DNA from: Rhodeus uyekii
Lineage: Eukaryota > Chordata > Actinopteri > Cypriniformes > Acheilognathidae
Direction of reading: 5' to 3'
Assembly (NCBI GenBank): GCA_037043235.1
Contig: JAWRVZ010000039.1
Location: 1,257,001-1,321,000 of the forward strand
Length of the DNA stretch: 64,000 nt
Shown here piece by piece: positions 61,501 through 64,000 of this stretch. The notes below the pieces were generated by a model, which was not told the DNA's origin, did no database searches, and saw nothing but the letters and a program-made list of their open reading frames with translations. How positions within the stretch are numbered: the first letter of the stretch is position 1; each line of letters starts with the position of its first letter. Both the position numbers and the translations under genes were made by a program.

Positions 61501-62968
61501 CCTGGGTTAACAAGTCTGTACAAGGAGAGGATGAACGAGATGAGACACAAGGCTCTCACCATCCTTTTCTCCCAACCAACTTAGAGCAGCTGCACAGGAT
61601 GGTCGACATGTATTTGCCATCTTTACTATTCAAGATATATTAGCCAAACCATCTGGAAGGTCAGAGAGGTAATGGCTATTGTATATTTTATGAAGGAGGA
61701 TTCAGTTAATCATATGGATGAAGGTGATTCTTGCGAGGGCACATATCATGCTTTTGTTCAAGACCCTAGTGGGCTTCCATGCTGTATATGCTGTCTACAC
61801 AGACTGCATCCAAACCAAAATGGAGCCTAATGAAATATTTGCTTGGGAACTGTATGTGACGAAAGAGGAAAAACTGAGCACAAAGTAATATACTGAAAAG
61901 AAAATAGCAAGTTAATATTTAGAAAGGTCGGCTTACTTTTAGGGATTTTAACAGGAAAAAATAATATTTCACAAATATTCTTAATATTTCCCAACTCTGT
62001 TTGCCATCTGAATAAATAAATAAAAAACAAAAAATGTATTATTAAAATTAATACAAAGTTCTGTCAAGAAAGTATGATAGGTCCTCAATCACATCATTCT
62101 CATCACATTACATAGAGCAGAACTGATTGGTTCCTGTTGTATCAGTAACCAATGAGTTCAACCATCAAATTCTTGGTCAGTATTTGGTGGCATTACGCTT
62201 TCAGAAACCCTACAACATTCCCACCCCCACGATCTGCTACAGGTAATTCACGTACACTGTACAGCAGCAGCACGTCTGACTTGCTCACAGCAACATGTTG
62301 TGTATCTATTGGCGGTAGATCTGCAACAACAATAACAGCAGGAGCATAGCAGATCTATTCTGCCAATACCAAATATATCAACATTATTATTTCCATAACC
62401 ATGCCAGGCATTGTCATGACAAAATTGTTTTTATTAATTAGTGAGCTTATTGCGATGGATTCTGTGATTATCCATAAAGTATACATGCAATTACTTTGAC
62501 CAAATAACTTATACAGCACATTTTAGAAACATTTGAAACAGACTTCATTTCAGCAGTGTATCTAAAAGAAAATGTTTTCTATGTAGGCAGATCACTAAGG
62601 TCCAAAACAAAACTCAAACCATTCAAATAAATCAGCAATTTCTGTCATCTTATGTATTAAGAGCACCTGCATTTATATATGACATATCCTTTAAAAAAAA
62701 AAAAAAACTGAAAAGGCTGATGGTAGTAATTTTTCTGATGTTAAAATTAAATGAAAATACCTTTGCACATACTGAGAGACAACTATAAGAAAGCTGTTTG
62801 CAGGTTGATTTCTGAAAAGCGTAGCACTGTGTCTCTGTGGTGCTGATAAAATATTTCCAACCAGTTCAACAGCAACACTGAATTAACCAATGGGGTGTGT
62901 TTGGGGCGAAGGCTGAGCATTTGTCTGACAGGAAAAGATTGTTTGCAAAAACTGTGTAAAAATATATA

Positions 62969-63650
62969 CACTCACCTAAGGATTATGAGGAACACCTGTT
63001 CAATTTCTCATTAATTATCTAATCAACCAATCACATGGCAGTTGCTTCAATGCATTTAGGGGTGTGGTCCTGGTCAAGACAATCTCCTGAACTCCAAACT
63101 GAATGTCAGAATGGGAAAGAAAGGTGATTTAAGCAATTTTGATCGTGGCATGGCTGTTGGAGTATTTCACAATCTGCTCAGTTACTGGAATTTTCACTCA
63201 CAACCATCTCTAGGGTTTACAAAGAATGGTGTGAAATAGGAAAAACATCCAGTATGCGGCAGTCCTGTGGGTGAAAATTCCTTGTTGATGCTAGAGGTCA
63301 GAGGAGAATGGGCCGACTGATTCAAGCTGATAGAAGAACAACAACGGGTACCACTCATCTCCACTATAAATAGGAAAAAAAGGATACAATTTGCAATTTC
63401 TGTTGAGACATTCAGATGGTAGAGTCAGAATTTGGCGTAAACAGAATGAGAACATGGATCCATCATGCCTTGCTACCACAGTGCAGGCTGGTGGTGGTGG
63501 TCTAATGGTGTGGGGATGTTTTCTTGGCACACTTTAGACCCCTTAGTGCCAATTGGGCATCATTTAAAAGCCACGTAGCACCTTGTTGAATCAATGCGTA
63601 GAATTAAGGCAGTGCTAGTATGGTGTTCCTAATAATCCTTTTGGTGAGTG
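62969..63650 (+). mobile_element. Tc1/mariner-like relic, second copy
   Basis: The ends are CACTCACCTAAGGATTATGAG and the inverse TAATAATCCTTTTGGTGAGTG. It shares long text with 26635-27487 (CACCTGTTCAATTTCTCATTA; GTATGCGGCAGTCC; GAGGTCAGAGGAGAATGGGC). It has lost the part containing the DLNPIEHLW motif but keeps a stretch (63360-63530) that the other copy lost. It carries no intact frame. Confidence 0.85.
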
Positions 63651-63803
63651 TATATTTTTGCAATCTGTTTATTGCTAGAGGCACAGAACTGATATTACAC
63701 ACTTAACCTTTCAAGAATAAAAGAGCAGTGCTGGATTACTACAGTAATTTAGATCATTTTAAAAGACTGGGTCAATAACAAAAGCACCGTGTGATGAATT
63801 TAC

Positions 63804-63937
63804 CTGAATTTCCACCCCATAGCCCATGTAGACTGTCACGGTGTATGTGCAGTCCACATTCGTATTGTACCAACTCCTGGCTTGCTGTGGAGTCTCTATG
63901 TAGCCTCCCGGCGATGTGAAATTGGTGCTACATGGAG
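63804..63937 (-). CDS. sez6: sez6 exon: CUB1, first half
   Basis: This 134-bp exon supplies two bases of a split codon and then 44 codons, beginning PCSTNFTSPGGYIET and ending TYTVTVYMGYGVEIQ. The acceptor is a pyrimidine tract followed by ttcag, and the donor is CAG|gtaaat. The two cysteines (PCS and DCTY) are the usual first CUB disulfide pair, and TVTVYMGYGVE is the family's beta-strand signature. NFT is a potential N-glycosylation site. Phase 0 at the donor matches the next exon, which starts GTG ATG AAC. The exon sits only 63 bp from the window edge, so the upstream exon is not visible. Confidence 0.88.
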
Positions 63938-64000
63938 CTGAATTAGAAAAGGTAGAAGGACAGAGAGAGACAGAAAAAGTGTGCATCAATAGAGGCAAGC
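63938..64000 (-). other. sez6 intron, upstream of the first CUB1 exon (edge)
   Basis: Only 63 bp are visible, ending with the pyrimidine tract and acceptor of the CUB1 exon. Nothing else can be identified. Confidence 0.7.

Larger units (their letters stand above)
32118..63803 (-). other. sez6 intron splitting CUB1 (31.7 kb)
   Basis: Both CUB1 halves join in phase 0 across this intron, so no coding exon is missing. Repeats are listed separately. The stretches 33150-37330, 37760-42450, 44080-45780, 46470-47650, 48730-51860, 52140-53220, 54920-56510 and 58600-62960 show no gene or clear mobile element that I can name beyond short repeats and microsatellites. Confidence 0.7.

Overview
The window is nuclear DNA from a teleost fish, most likely a cyprinid-type (cypriniform) species. 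It is AT-rich, with short phase-matched exons separated by introns of up to 31.7 kb, and it carries repeat families I recognise as typical of cyprinid genomes. These are a hAT-like element ending in ...GTAGTGTA, a palindromic Angel-like element, an 8-bp-duplication MITE starting TGTCACACTTCAGATTAGGG, many Gypsy-type solo LTRs, Tigger/pogo relics and Tc1 relics. Nothing here looks bacterial or viral-genomic.

One protein-coding gene crosses the whole window on the minus strand and leaves it at both ends: a SEZ6 family gene, best matched by sez6 itself (seizure-related 6, a neuronal type I membrane protein with CUB and Sushi domains). Five consecutive exons are present. In transcript order they are 63937-63804 (CUB1, first half), 32117-31928 (CUB1, second half), 8895-8710 (Sushi 1), 5070-4902 (CUB2, first half) and 4351-4185 (CUB2, second half). 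Every junction is phase-compatible and has GT/AG sites, so they form one uninterrupted reading frame. The signal peptide, N-terminal region, later Sushi domains, CUB3, the transmembrane segment and the cytoplasmic tail lie outside the window.

Everything else is intron. 1-4184 holds a cyprinid hAT-like repeat, a Gypsy gag relic with its LTR, a hAT transposase C-terminus and a small foldback MITE. The 5071-8709 intron holds a Tigger-like fragment, a GGA repeat and a solo LTR. The 23.0-kb intron (8896-31927) holds a three-deep nest of repeats near 10 kb, a solo LTR at 18 kb, a long GACA/GATA tract at 21.6 kb, a Tc1 relic at 27 kb and a 1.1-kb Tigger-like element with perfect ends at 27.6-28.7 kb. 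The 31.7-kb intron (32118-63803) holds a 450-bp direct duplication (43.4 and 45.8 kb), a LINE relic invaded by a SINE fragment (48 kb), a solo LTR next to a Tigger deletion derivative that keeps part of its transposase (53-54 kb), a further solo LTR (56.5 kb), several MITEs and a second Tc1 relic (63 kb). Between these are long single-copy-looking stretches, some of which read like candidate conserved non-coding DNA.

I found no evidence of an undescribed biological system. The firmest non-gene observations are the solo LTRs with readable 5-bp target-site duplications, the nested insertion, and the recent local duplication whose second copy is bounded by AT hairpin sequence.
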